Shown in pieces: positions 25,801 to 37,887 of a stretch of DNA of 64,000 nt. A model generated the notes under the pieces. It saw only the letters and a program-made list of their open reading frames with translations, had not been told where the DNA came from and did no database searches. The first letter of the stretch is position 1; every line of letters begins with the position of its first letter. The position numbers were made by a program, and so were the translations under genes. Origin of the DNA: Raphanus sativus (lineage: Eukaryota; Streptophyta; Magnoliopsida; Brassicales; Brassicaceae). Where the stretch lies: positions 14,322,001-14,386,000 of the forward strand of contig NC_079517.1 in assembly GCF_000801105.2 (NCBI RefSeq), given 5' to 3'.

Positions 25801-28795
25801 ATGTGTCACCTCCTCTACCCTTACAAGATGTTGCTCTCGATGATTGGCTTCTACCCTCTCCCACCACTACTACTTCTTCTACCCCTACCACCACTACTAC
25901 TCATGTTCCTGCTTCTACACTTACTTCGCCTCCACCTGCAGTCGTTCCTGATACAGTTGCAGAGTCTATTTCTACTCCTATTGATGATGACTTGTCTCCA
26001 CCTGTGTCTGGTTCTCCACGGTCATCTCCTCCTATAACACCTATGATCTCTGAGCCTACTAGTCCTGGTCTTCCTGTCGTTCTCGGTAGAGGACTTCGTC
26101 AACGACAGCCTTCGGTCTTGCTCAAGAACTACGTTACTAATGCTGCTGCTTTTACTAATACACATCTCTCTCTCGCTCCAACTAGCTCTGATCAAGGTCT
26201 CTCGTCTGCGGTTCCAGGTAACACTTTGTATCCTATTGCTAATTACTTATCCAAAGTAACCTTCTCTGCGAGTCATGCAGCTTTCTTGGCCAATATTACT
26301 ACTCTGGTTGAACCTCGGTCGTATCAAGAAGCTGTGGAAGATGAAGAGTGGCGTGATTCTATGGTTGAAGAACATGATGCTCACGTCCAGAATGGAACTT
26401 GGGATGTCACTACCTTACCACCAGGAAAGAAAATTCTCGATTGCCGGTGGGTTTACAAATACAAGTTTCATGCGAATGGGAAAATTTCCAGACGCAAATC
26501 TCGTCTCGTTGCTTGTGGTAACCGACAAAGAGAGGGTATTGATTACAAGGATACTTTTGCTCCGGTTGCAAAACCTTCTACTGTGCGTATACTACTTCGG
26601 GTTGCTGCTGCCAGGAAGTGGGAGATTCATCAAATGGATGTTCACAATGCTTTTCTACATGGAGATCTTCAAGAGGAGGTTTACATGTGTCTCCCACAGG
26701 GCTTTCGCGGTTCTGATCCTACTAGAGTGGCTCGTCTTCGCAAATCAATCTATGGGCTCAAACAGGCTCTTCGGTGTTGGTTCTCTAAGCTTAGTACTGC
26801 CTTAAAGACTTATGGTTTCTTACAAAACAAGTCTGACTACTCTCACTTCGCTCTCATTCGTGAGAAGATTCATCTACACATTCTGGTATATGTTGATGAT
26901 TTTATCATCACCAGTAATGATATTTCTACTCTCCAGAAGTTCAAGAACTATCTTGGTGAATACTTTCATATGAAAGATCTTGGCAAACTGAAGTACTTTC
27001 TAGGCATTGAAGTGGCTCGCAACAGTGAAGGTATCTTCCTTTCTCAGCGCAAGTATGCGCTTGACATAGTCGCTGAATGTGGGCTCCTTGGTTGCCGTCC
27101 TTCTGCTACTACTATTGAGCTTAACCATAACCTCACTCGCTCGGTTGGTCCGTATATCACTGAACCACAAAAGCACCGAAGACTTGTTAGGAGGCTCATC
27201 TACCTTACTTTTACTCGCCCTGAACTGTGTTACACAGTGCATATCTTGTCTCACTTTATGCAGAATCCACTGCAGGTTCACATGGATGCTGCGATGAGAG
27301 TGGTTAAGTATCTTAAGGGTTCTCCTTCTCAGGGCATTCTACTGCGCTCTGATACTGATCTTCATGTCACCGCCTATTGCGATGCTGATTGGGGTTCCTG
27401 CACTCTGTCTCGACGTTCTTTGAGTGCCTACATTGTGCTCCTTGGAAGCTCGCCAGTCACTTGGAAAACAAAGAAGCAGGATGTTGTCTCTGCGTCTTCA
27501 GCTGAAGCTGAATACAGGTCTATGGCATATGCTTTGCGTGAGTTAAAGTGGGTCAAGCAAATAATTAATTTCTTCGGTATTGTTCATGATGAGCCGATGA
27601 GTTTATACTGTGATAGTAAATCTGCAATCTATATAGCTGCAAACCCTGTTTTTCATGAGAGGACGAAACATGTCGAACGAGATTGTCATCAAGTACGCGA
27701 TGCTGTCGAGGCCAAGTTGATTACTACAGAGCATATTTCTACTAAAGAACAACCGGCGGACATGTTGACTAAGGCTTTGCCTTCTTCTACTTTCACTTAC
27801 TTACTTCACAAGTTGGGGATTCAAAATCTTTCACCGCGGGGGGGGTATAGAAATAATGACATATATTTTAGAGATAATGATGTACTTTATATTAGTAGTT
27901 ATCTTTAGTACGTCCGTTATGACCACCACTTGTATATATACTCTGTTTCTATGTTAATACAAGATACACTTTCCTAAATCTCATATGAATGATTGGAGAA
28001 GAACAGTGAATGAAGGATCCATGTGGAATGAACTGTCTATTTTCACAACATTGGTATATGAGTCTTTTCTCCATCTGTTGTCAATTTGGTCGCCATGCCA
28101 GTGAAGCCACCACACACTGACAATATCTCTCCACACACATATATGTCTTATACAGTGTGTGTGTGTGTTTGTGTGGATTGTGTCTAAAACGAATAGTGGT
28201 CGTTTCAATTGTTTTTTTTGTCACCTTTTTCAATTTAAGGATTAATTTTTTTTAACAGAAAATTGAATAATACTTTGCTTAAGATTCATATAAATCAGGC
28301 TAAATTGCAATTAGTATCTGGTTCAATTGTTTTTTTTTTGTCATCTTTTTCAATTTAATGATTAATTTTTTTTACAGAAAATTGAATAATACTTTGCTTA
28401 AGATTCATACTCCCTCCGTTTCAAATTATATGTCGTTCTATAGCAAAATTTTTGTTTTAAAATAAGTGTCGTTTTCGGTTTTCAATGCAAAATTTATTGA
28501 AAATATTATCTATTCTATTTTTATATTGGTTGATGTGTATTGGTAATAGTATTTTTATTTTGGAAATATGTAAAATTAAATGTTTTCTTAATCTGTGTGC
28601 AAAGACTTAGAACGACAAATAATATGAAACGGAGGGAGTATAAATCAGGCTAAATTGCAATTAGTATCTGGTTTATGGTATTATTTTTGGTCTTCTGCAG
28701 AATCTGAAGCAGCCCAACAAGTGTCAGCAGAAGTTGAAGCAACAACTGCACCTGAAAGTACATCCAGCAACAACAGAAAACCAACTTCTTCTTGA
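19814..28795 (+). CDS. RRM RNA-binding protein (RBM24/38-like, At1g78260 type), six exons
   Basis: Predicted 281-residue protein with one N-terminal RRM. Exons: 19814-19999, 21006-21129, 21535-21649, 22069-22099, 22350-22644, 28701-28795; all introns are GT-AG and the phases join in frame. RNP2 is KVFVGGLAW (about residues 18-26) and RNP1 is KGYGFVTF (58-65), split by intron 1 after F62. After the RRM come a conserved CNIASFGRPRPSPPRG segment, an Ala/Pro stretch, Gln/Tyr-rich sequence (QQAQYYYQQQQQ) and a His/Pro/Gln-rich tail. It probably binds mRNA in nucleus or cytoplasm; targets are unknown. Intron 1 is mostly a MITE that forms the acceptor. The last intron is 6056 bp because of a copia element and a tandem duplication with a Stowaway MITE. 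No coding defect is visible, so the gene is probably functional if these introns splice. Confidence 0.9.
20265..21001. mobile_element. PIF/Harbinger-type MITE, 737 bp, ending at the RRM intron-1 acceptor
   Basis: The left end GAGTATCTCCAAT and the right end (read inward) GAGCATCTTCGAT are inverted repeats, with TTA on both sides (20262-20264, 21002-21004) as for PIF/Harbinger elements. Subterminal ACTCCA and TGGAGT strings recur. The next base after the right TTA is the G of the splice acceptor, so the acceptor AG is the A of the target duplication plus one host G. Confidence 0.85.
23180..23319 (+). repeat. Copia 5' LTR with TA...TA ends
   Basis: Starts TATAGAG and ends CTCATA, placed by the TGAAT duplication outside and the primer-binding site inside. 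The ends are TA...TA instead of the canonical TG...CA. Confidence 0.85.
23406..27908 (+). pseudogene. Copia gag-pol, one frame with two nonsense mutations
   Basis: A single frame runs from the ATG at 23406 to 27908, broken only by TAG at 23901 and TAA at 25317. Order of domains: copia gag; a zinc knuckle C-x2-C-x4-H-x4-C near 24246-24287; protease near 24549; GAG-pre-integrase with LWHRRLGHP near 24932; integrase core with HCDVWGP near 25111 and TDNG just before the second stop; reverse transcriptase with YVDDFIIT near 26889; RNase H with DADWGS near 27382; the RTKHVERDCH motif near 27661. The protease motif reads D-T-W where the family has D-S/T-G, a third inactivating change. The frame continues through the polypurine tract into the 3' LTR. 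It cannot make a full polyprotein and is not autonomous. Confidence 0.93.
27846..27985 (+). repeat. Copia 3' LTR
   Basis: Same length as the 5' LTR, with differences at the G/A in TATAGA(G/A) and at the G/C in CGTC(G/C)GTT. Followed by the TGAAT target duplication. Confidence 0.9.
28206..28671 (+). repeat. Tandem duplication in the last RRM intron, second copy split by a MITE
   Basis: A unit of about 117 bp starting CAATTGTTTTTTTTGTCA and ending AATTAGTATCTGGTT occurs at 28206-28322 and again at 28323-28409 plus 28639-28671. The interruption is the Stowaway MITE at 28410-28638. Copy 1 reads AAGATTCATATAAATCAGG across the insertion point, so it preserves the unoccupied site. Confidence 0.9.
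28410..28638. mobile_element. Stowaway MITE, 229 bp
   Basis: Ends CTCCCTCCGTTTC and GAAACGGAGGGAG, perfect 13-bp inverted repeats with flanking TA duplications (28408-28409, 28639-28640). Closely resembles the copy at 3141-3379 over its whole length. Confidence 0.95.
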
Positions 28796-29818
28796 TCTTT
28801 TTCATTTTCCCAATTTTTACAATCTTCACATTTGTCTCTCTTAAGAGATTCAAAAAAGAAAGGAAAAGGAAAGAGCTAATTCATTTATTTCTCCAGAGAT
28901 ATGACTTGAGCGCCAAGAAAACCACCCAAGACTGCCAAAAGTGTCTTTATAACTCTTGTCATAGGTTTTCTCTGTTTTTTTTCCTTCTGACGGAATCTAT
29001 ATGAAAATCCAGAGTTCTTCAAATTCTTCTTATTCGTTATTTTTATTCTAATAATTTCAACTTTATGATATATGATTCGTACTCCTGCTTCAGTGCTTCT
29101 CCTATATATTTTTGCTTCTAGTTTTTTTTTTTTTTAAGTTTCAACATATATAATTCAAGTAGAAAATAAAAATTGTAGATAAATTGATTGAAATACACTA
29201 AGTTGGAAACTATTTTTGAAAAATACATTTAATCAAAAATACCATAAATTTTGAATTTAAGATTTAGTGGTTATTTTTTAAGGTTTAGTATTTAGAGAGT
29301 CAATTTGAATTTATAAACTTTTATTAATAATTCTTAGACATTTATAAATTATTTATGATAATTAATTTCGTTTTTATAATAAATTTAATGTATTTATGAA
29401 AAAATTAAAGATAAATTTGAAAACTAGTATCAAATTTGAAGTGAAGTTAGAATCCTCTCAAAATTGTATGTATATTTATTGCAGGTATATCCTCTTCCTT
29501 TTTTTTGATCAACGTGCAGGTATATCTTCTAAAATTGTGATTATTTTTGTAATATTCCAGTTAACTTTCATTCAAAACTCAGATAGTAGACATTTTCGTG
29601 ACATTGAGACCTAGAAGGCAAATAAAAAATACAAAGATTTAAGTCCATGAAGTTCTTAAACCCATATTTAAGCCAAATGCACTGAGAATCAAACACATCA
29701 ACATAACATTCAACCACTGCGTTTAAAATAATCAAAGCTATATAGATCATTACAATCGCGTTTGTGCAAAGTTCATGAACATGCAATCTCCTTTAGTATT
29801 GAGAATAATTATAAATGG
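28796..29818. other. Convergent intergenic region between the RRM gene and SnRK2.8
   Basis: Contains the 3' UTRs of both genes. No gene. The distal part is AT-rich. Confidence 0.5.
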
Positions 29819-31529
29819 TCATAAAGTGCAAACGAAATCACCAGTGTCGATATCATCGTCATAATCCACATCCAAATCATCAAGATCCATGCTACTTCCC
29901 ATAGCACCACTACCGCTATCACCAGAGCCACCAGCACCGGAGAGTCCAGAAGCTCCAGTGATCACTTTACGAGCTTCCTCAATGATCCACACTATCTCTT
30001 CCTCTGATTGAGACGGGTCATTACTTCTCGATGATCCTTCCGACATATCAACCGGCAAATTCTTGAGAAACCAAGAATGATTCTTGATCTCCTCCATAGT
30101 TATTCTCTGTCCACCAATCAAATATTAGTTTGAATCAAAGCTTAAAACCATCATATCCTGAAATATTGGGGACCATTACTAATTACAAATTTTTAAGAAT
30201 TTAATAATTTTTAATATAAGTCGGAGCCTAAGTATATATATTAAGTTATTAACCGTTGAAATTTTGAAGGTCCCATGTCAATATTTCACTTAGCTATGCA
30301 TATAACCGACTATGCAGTTAAAACAGAGAATCAAGATAGTATATATTATCTACCTTTTCAGGGTTGGCCAGGAATATTCGAGAGAGAAGATGTTTGCATA
30401 GATCAGAAACTCGGACATAGTCAGGTATAGAGTACTGCGCCCTCAGGATCCGACCGATGGTCTTCCTGAAATCTTTAGGATCAGAAGGATCTTCAAAAGG
30501 GTAAGCACCAACGAGCATGACATACAAAGTGACTCCACAAGACCAAACATCAGCAATCTTGCCATCATATTCTCTTTTCGAAAGGACTTCAGGTGCAATG
30601 TAAGCAGGTGTTCCTACTGTTGTCTTTGGTTGCGAGTGAAGAACTCCCGACTTTGAGTATCCAAAATCACAAATCTTTACACGCGGTGCGGTACTTCCAT
30701 CTAATAGCGTATTCTCTAGCTTTAGATCTCTATGGCAAATTTGCTTATTTCATCAATTTAAAAAGAAAACAAAAATTGAAGAAAGTATTTTAATTTCATT
30801 GCAAAAAAGGAAAAGCAAAATGTGAAAACATGTTTTATTTATTTAAATGGAATGATTCTCTTACAAGACTATGACAGTAACTAACTCCTGATATCAGCTG
30901 CTGGAAGAAGAACCTTGCCTGAAACCATAGATTATACACAAACTTCCTTATTAGGCTCCTTTTTTTTTGTTAAACAAGGTTTATTTACATACTGACTTTT
31001 TTTTATCAAAACATAATAAATAAATAAAAGAGTTACCTCATCTTCGCCAAATCTTCCGGCACTACAGATTCTTTCAAAGAGTTCTCCTCCGGCGGCATAT
31101 TCCATTACTATAGCCAAATGTGTTGCCGTCAACAGAACCTTATTATAGAACAAGAAAATACAATTGTTAATTATGAAGAAGTAATGTAAGGTAAAATTAA
31201 TAAAAGAAAGAAAAAAAATTACATGGTTGTGTATACCTCCTTAAATCTTATTATGTTGGGATGGTTGAGTGACCTATGGTTCATGATTTCTCTTTGTACA
31301 TGTTCATCAATCTTCATAACATCCATACAAATAAACATATTAGATCATACTTATTTAACCTGAGATCACATAGAGAGTGGGACGAGAGTGAGTGAGAGCG
31401 CTAACGTACCTTATGGCCTCTCTCGATGAACTTAATAGCGAAAAGCTCTTTAGAAACTTTGTCACGAACAAGCTTAGCTACTCCGAAATTACCAGATCCA
31501 ATATCCTTCACTATGTCATACCTCTCCAT
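29819..31529 (-). CDS. SnRK2.8: SnRK2.8 (SRK2C) Ser/Thr protein kinase
   Basis: SNF1-related kinase 2 of the osmotic-stress/ABA pathway. Six exons on the minus strand: 31529-31410, 31311-31237, 31138-31037, 30918-30865, 30743-30354, 30106-29819, joining in frame to 342 residues (Arabidopsis SnRK2.8 is 343 as I recall). The glycine loop GSGNFG is at residues 11-16, the ATP lysine in FAIKF at 33, the catalytic HRDLKLEN with D123, DFG at 143-145, an activation segment [13 protein letters not shown], then the SnRK2 box ([12 protein letters not shown]) and an acidic tail ([14 protein letters not shown]) typical of the weakly ABA-responsive subclass. The tail is more diverged than the kinase domain and ends in CTL. 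No defects seen. It is transcribed divergently from GRF2, which lies about 2.8 kb away across the SINE and LTR-like relic. Confidence 0.95.
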
Positions 31530-32125
31530 GTTCTGTAACACAACAACGAAGCTTCTTCTCTGTTTCTGTTTATGCTCTCTTCTCTGAAAAGTATCACTTT
31601 ATAGGGACAGGGCAGAGAGGAAGCAATCAAACACACGTGTATATATATATGTGTATATATAAGAGAATCTTAGAGAGAGAAGTGGAACCGAGACAAAGCT
31701 CCTCTGTTCTTGTTCAGAAAAGCTGAAGAACCAACTAAATTAATTGGAGGAGAGACATCTTGAAAGAGATTACTTAATCAAAAAGGAACAAACTTTTGGA
31801 AGTATGTCACCGGAATTTTAGGAAATGATGTGATAATAATGCAAAGCGATTAAAGATTGATCACACATTTTTTGATTTGATCTTCTTGGGAAGCTGCTTA
31901 GCTTTTGGAATAGAGTCACTGCTTTTGACTTTGTTTGTTTGTATGTTTATGTGAGTAAGGATCGATGGAGAATTTGCCACGTGTTAAATGTGGTGGAATG
32001 TTTAAATTGCCAACTACTATTCCTGCCCTAAAAATTCTTTTATGTGTAATTTATTTTTGTTCACGTAAAATATCAAACACCAGTTAAAAGAGAAAATAAT
32101 TATTATGAATGAACTACTTGGAGGG
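31530..32125 (-). promoter_or_regulatory. SnRK2.8 leader and promoter with two CACGTG G-boxes
   Basis: CACGTG occurs at 31634-31639 (within ACACGTGT) and at 31978-31983 (within GCCACGTGTT, an ABRE-like context), 105 and about 450 bp upstream of the ATG. These are binding sites for bZIP/bHLH factors, including ABF-type regulators. The first is close enough to be leader or core promoter, next to a TATATATATA tract at 31641-31650. Function is inferred from motif only. Confidence 0.5.
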
Positions 32126-32137
32126 AAGTTTGCCGGC

Positions 32138-32361
32138 AAATTAAACCGGTGGTGGTGGCCTAATGGCGTTTGAGGGATTTAAAAAACTCAAAAAGGCGAA
32201 TCCGGATTCAAATCCCACCGACCACACGGATATGAGCTATTGTTTTCGGCTCATTTGAATATCCAGGAGAGGGTCTATCCGTGGACTGTACCTCTACCGG
32301 GGGTTAAGCTTGTGTCATCACTGACCCGGGTTTAACCCTTTGTTAAGTTTCAAAAAAAAAA
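32138..32361 (+). mobile_element. tRNA-derived SINE with 12-bp target duplication
   Basis: A-box-like TGGCCTAATGGCGTTTGAGG and B-box-like GGATTCAAATCCC are followed by a unique region and an A tail. AAGTTTGCCGGC is present exactly at 32126-32137 and 32362-32373. Different family from the SINE at 7437. Confidence 0.92.
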
Positions 32362-32373
32362 AAGTTTGCCGGC

Positions 32374-32900
32374 GAAAAAAAAAAGACGCTTTTTTGGGCA
32401 GAAAACAAAAAAAACTTTGGTGTGGTTGAGTCCAGCGGCATATTCGAGTATGCTTTTTTGATTGAGAAATGAGTAGACGAAAAAAGTTCTCCATGCATAA
32501 ATTTGGAATATTGTATAAGAAATATTCATAAAGTATAATTGTGTAGAGCTTATATATGGTGTATTAATTTTTTTTTGTTATTGTAACTTATATTGTACGT
32601 TATATATGAGTTCCGAGATAAACTCAAGGATGTTTATGTGCAGCTTTTCTATGAAGAAAACAAAGCCGTTTATGCTGCATGAATTTGTGTAGCATGTGAA
32701 GATTCAGTTTGCAGAGGTGTTCTATATCAGTTCGCAAAATATTACATGAGGTAATAAAGGCGTGTTTCATGAAGTTGAAGCTGAATAGGAGTTCAGATTT
32801 ATTGATGAGTGTGGGTTTCCTGAGTTAGAAAAGGAAAGATGATATATGGTTGAAAATATATGAACGTTTTTCTTAAAATAAAAAAAAGTTTATTTGAAGG
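32374..32900. other. Gap without a gene
   Basis: AT-rich with no supported ORF. Confidence 0.4.
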
Positions 32901-33660
32901 TAAAGTTTTCCAATAAAGATAATGGAAAGTTATCTTAAGTGTATTTGGAAGATTTGGAAAGAAAGTTGAAGACTTGGAAAGCAAGTTAAAGACGTGGAGA
33001 ATAAGTTCTGGTCTGCTATATAAGGAAGGATGTCCCTTATGAGAAAACTAGACCTCACATAAGAAAAAGATAGGGGTTTCATTGTATATTGGTGTTTGTA
33101 TCTGCTTGGTGTCAAAGCAGTGTCTGAAGTAGTTTCCGATAGTATCTGATGTAGACTTAGTTTGGTGTCTTTGGTGTTGGCGCTTTGTCTGATGGAGTTA
33201 GCCATCGTGTGGAGCTCGTGTGTAGCTTCGTGTGTAGCTCGTGGTGAGGTGTGTGTGTTTGGAGGATCAATCGTTTTGTGTCACTGGTGTGCATTGGGTG
33301 CTTACGTACTTGGTGAAGTACTTCCGAGAAGTGGAAGATTGAAACATAGACTCAGAGAGAGTTTAAAAGGAGATTTCATTGAAGAGATCTAGAAAAGAAC
33401 GTGTCAGGAGGGTTGTGCCTGATGTATGCGTTAGCAAATAATGATGTATTTGCATTCTTGTTCTAGGTTGATCTTTAGAAAAGAGTGGTAAACACTAGTG
33501 TGTGTTGTAGCATATAACAATTATAGATTACTTACTCCTTATTCTAAATCAATGAAATCTAGATAAAGTCCCGAGGATATAGGAAACAAATTCCATTAAC
33601 AAACTTTGTGTGCTTTTACTTTCTGCACTTGTTTTTGTCGCCTCATCTACACCAATAGCA
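32901..33660 (+). mobile_element. Probable solo LTR or LTR relic (boundaries uncertain)
   Basis: The block is more GC- and G/T-rich than its flanks. It contains a TATATAAG box at 33017-33024 and, 500 bp later, sequence around CCCGAGGATATAGGAAAC and CTTTGTGTGCTTTTACTTTC that resembles the U5 end of plant copia LTRs. No primer-binding site, gag-pol or target duplication was found. The small frames in it are not recognised. Confidence 0.4.
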
Positions 33661-34358
33661 TGAATCATGATTAATGTTTGTAAGTTTAAAGAGGAAGATG
33701 GTGTAAGTTCAAACACATTTAAAAGGACACGCAGTTTAGAGCAACTCCATCCGTTAGTGACCATGAGAAATAAATACAAGTACTATAATTATTCGGTTAT
33801 AGTTTTTCTAGGCAGCAAAAACACTAATTTCTTCTCATGTGTCGATATCTGTCTTTAAGATATCTAGACAGTTTCTTAAAAATTCTAAAATGAAAACTTC
33901 TGATTATATACTTTTCTTTTTAAAATGGTGATAGTTTCTTCTACAAATTGATGTTGGAGAGGAGTTGCACCACGTGCCATTTCAGTGATGCGCTCCAAAA
34001 AATGCCCAATGACTGACTGATAAAGATTTGTGCGTCGATGCCTTTAAGTTCAAAAAAAAAAGATTTGTGCGTCGATCCACCGTTCGACGTAAGAAGATCG
34101 ATCATGTCAGCACGGACTTTTTCTTTATTCTTTGGAGAGAAATGAAAAAATTCCAAACAGGCCCACAGAAATAGAGAAGGACGAACCCAACGGCCCATAT
34201 TCAATATTGGTTCCAAGTTTCACTCGTTTCCTTCCTCTAAAACGCGTTCCCTCATTAAAAAACGCATTTATCGCGTTCCCTCTCGCTTGACCTGACCTAC
34301 ACAACGATTCTCTAATCAAAGAATCCAATCCAATCACATCAGATCTCTGAAGAAGAAG
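33661..34358. promoter_or_regulatory. GRF2 upstream region
   Basis: Contains the GRF2 promoter and leader. A short duplication with AAGATTTGTGCGTCGAT occurs at about 34023 and 34061. No other feature supported. Confidence 0.45.
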
Positions 34359-35468
34359 ATGGCGGTTTCTGCGCGTGAGGAGTTCGTGTACATGGCCAAG
34401 CTCGCGGAGCAAGCGGAGAGGTACGAGGAGATGGTGGAGTTCATGGAGAAAGTCTCCGCGGCCGTCGACGGCGACGAGCTCACCGTCGAGGAGCGAAACC
34501 TCCTCTCCGTCGCCTACAAGAACGTGATCGGCGCTCGCCGCGCCTCGTGGCGCATCATCTCGTCGATCGAGCAGAAGGAGGAGAGCCGCGGCAACGACGA
34601 CCACGTCGCGGCGATCCGCGACTACAGATCCAAGATCGAGACGGAGCTCTCGGGAATCTGCGACGGGATCCTCAAGCTCCTCGACTCCAGGCTCGTCCCC
34701 GCCGCCCCTTCCGGCGACTCCAAGGTGTTTTACCTGAAGATGAAGGGTGATTACCATCGCTACTTGGCTGAGTTCAAGACTGGTCAGGAGAGGAAAGACG
34801 CCGCCGAGAACACTCTCTCCGCCTACAAATCTGCTCAGGTATTCTCAGATCTAGGGATTCGATTCGATTGATTTTAGGGATTTGCCATCGTCTAGAATAG
34901 AAAAAGATCTTTAGATTCGAATTGATTTAGGGATCTTTGAGCTTTGAGATTGTCTTTGGTTTCGATTTTGAGCCTTTGTTTGGGACTCTCTTTACAGGAT
35001 ATTGCGAATGCTGAGCTGGCACCAACTCACCCGATCCGTCTAGGTCTGGCATTGAACTTCTCTGTGTTCTACTACGAGATCCTTAACTCTCCTGATCGTG
35101 CCTGCAGCCTCGCCAAACAGGTACTTGATTCCACGTATCTGTCAAGTAATCACCATCCTTTGAATATAAGCACTTGCTTTGCTTAACTTTGTTGTTGTGT
35201 ATGTATCACGAAGGCCTTTGATGACGCGATAGCAGAGTTGGACACACTAGGAGAAGAGTCGTACAAAGACAGCACCTTGATCATGCAGCTTCTCCGTGAC
35301 AACCTCACTCTCTGGACATCCGACATGCAGGTATAATAATCTTTTCAATACTTCTTCTATTTTGTCGCAGTTTCATGGGCTAAGGGTGGATGATATTTTT
35401 ACTAGGATGATGCTGCGGATGAGATCAAGGAAGCATCTGCTCCAAAACCAACAGAGGAACAGCAGTAA
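34359..35468 (+). CDS. GRF2: 14-3-3 protein omega (GRF2)
   Basis: 14-3-3 proteins dimerise and bind phosphoserine/phosphothreonine motifs on client proteins, including nitrate reductase, H+-ATPase and kinases. Four exons: 34359-34838, 34998-35120, 35214-35330, 35406-35468, giving 260 residues. It starts [20 protein letters not shown]; the family signatures [11 protein letters not shown] and the helix with [15 protein letters not shown] are intact, as are the phosphopeptide-binding basic residues (K and R of the [14 protein letters not shown] and [11 protein letters not shown] segments). The C-terminal tail, [20 protein letters not shown], is the variable, isoform-specific part and resembles Arabidopsis omega. 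Exon 1 is strikingly GC-rich at third codon positions compared with the surrounding genes. Its neighbour SnRK2.8 is a kinase of a type whose targets often bind 14-3-3 proteins, but adjacency here simply follows ancestral gene order. Confidence 0.97.
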
Positions 35469-36512
35469 CAATCTTTTGAGTCCAACCTCTGCTAAGTTTC
35501 TCTTCTAGGTGTTTGAAACTTTGTTCTCTTTCGTCCATATGTTTCCTAAGTCGTCGTCGCTTGCCGATTTACTTTTTATTCATGCATCATAATTTCTGGC
35601 AAGTCTGAACCATCAATCATCTTTTTTATCTCAGTTGCTTGATTTTCTTTTTTCTTGCCTCTGTTTTTGTGGGTTAATGATTTCAATGTCTGCTATCGAA
35701 CATTGCTTCTGTGTGTTTCTCATCAATTTGAAGATACTCTTGTCTCTCTCATCTTGTTAAGCGAGTTACTTTCTGAAATCAATCATCCAATTTAATCATG
35801 TAATACCTTCTCTCACCAGCGAACCAAATATACATAAATATTAAAATATCCGATTTGTATAGAGAACTACAAAACCGTAACGGTATTCCATTTGATTGAT
35901 ATTCTAGGGTGTTAATGTACTTTCTTTTTCCTACTATTTGTTTCTGACATGAACAAGCTTAACGAATAAAAGAATTAAAAAGTAATTTGAGCTTTAAACA
36001 AAAATAACCATCCACCAGTAACGGTGTCTACGAAAGTGCTCTGTCATGGCAATCGTAAGACGCCCTTTCAATTCTGGCTGACAAGATGTTTCCCTTTTCT
36101 GCTGATCAACGAAGGACCTTTGTATTTAGGGCTAGTAAGCGGCACCGTCTTTCAGAACGAGTTTGATCATGAGAGAAGATCAGTTTTCTTCTATAGCTAT
36201 GGTTAATGCCTTAATGGTCTTGGTGTAGAAGGAGAAGAAACAATTTTCCTTTTTAATTAATTATAAAAATTGAACTTTTGATTGGTTTAGTTGATTTTAA
36301 ATTGTTAGTTAAGAGTAAACTATTTGAAACCAATAAACCAATTAAAATTATCGTTTATGGATATTTACTTTCGAAATAAATTTTTGTAATTTTCAGTTCA
36401 TAAAAATCTAACATAAGATCATAGTTTGGTGGTGATATAATGTTATATAATAGTTATTGCGGAGAAATACATCTTCAATGAAAATATAACATGGGACGTT
36501 CTGCATATGAAT
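35469..36512. other. Convergent intergenic region between GRF2 and GSTU23
   Basis: Contains GRF2 3' UTR and GSTU23 3' UTR. In Arabidopsis a VQ-motif gene (VQ9) lies here; no FxxxVQxxTG motif was seen. A 60-codon frame at 36024-36206 is not recognised. Confidence 0.5.
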
Positions 36513-37813
<1,301 letters not shown>

Positions 37814-37887
37814 TTATAGAGCCAAGAAAATGTGTTGTGTCCACTTATTGTATTAGTGTGCCCTAGTTAGGTGGGTGTGTCTACATA

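Larger units (their letters stand above)
23180..27985 (+). mobile_element. Ty1-copia retrotransposon, 4806 bp, inserted in the last RRM intron
   Basis: Two 140-bp LTRs (23180-23319 and 27846-27985) differ at only two positions. They are flanked by the 5-bp duplication TGAAT (23175-23179, 27986-27990). TGATATCAG directly after the left LTR is the initiator tRNA-Met primer-binding site with one mismatch. A run of eight G (27838-27845) directly before the right LTR acts as the polypurine tract. The element lies in the same orientation as the host gene. Two differences in 140 bp means a recent insertion, roughly half a million years if a rate near 1.5e-8 per site per year applies. Confidence 0.95.

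Noticed and set aside
33162..33392. 76-codon hydrophobic Cys-rich frame
   Set aside because: It lies inside an LTR-like relic, and no homologue or supporting gene structure was recognised.
34125..34757. 210-codon minus-strand frame
   Set aside because: It is antisense to GRF2 exon 1 and exists because of that exon's GC-rich third positions.
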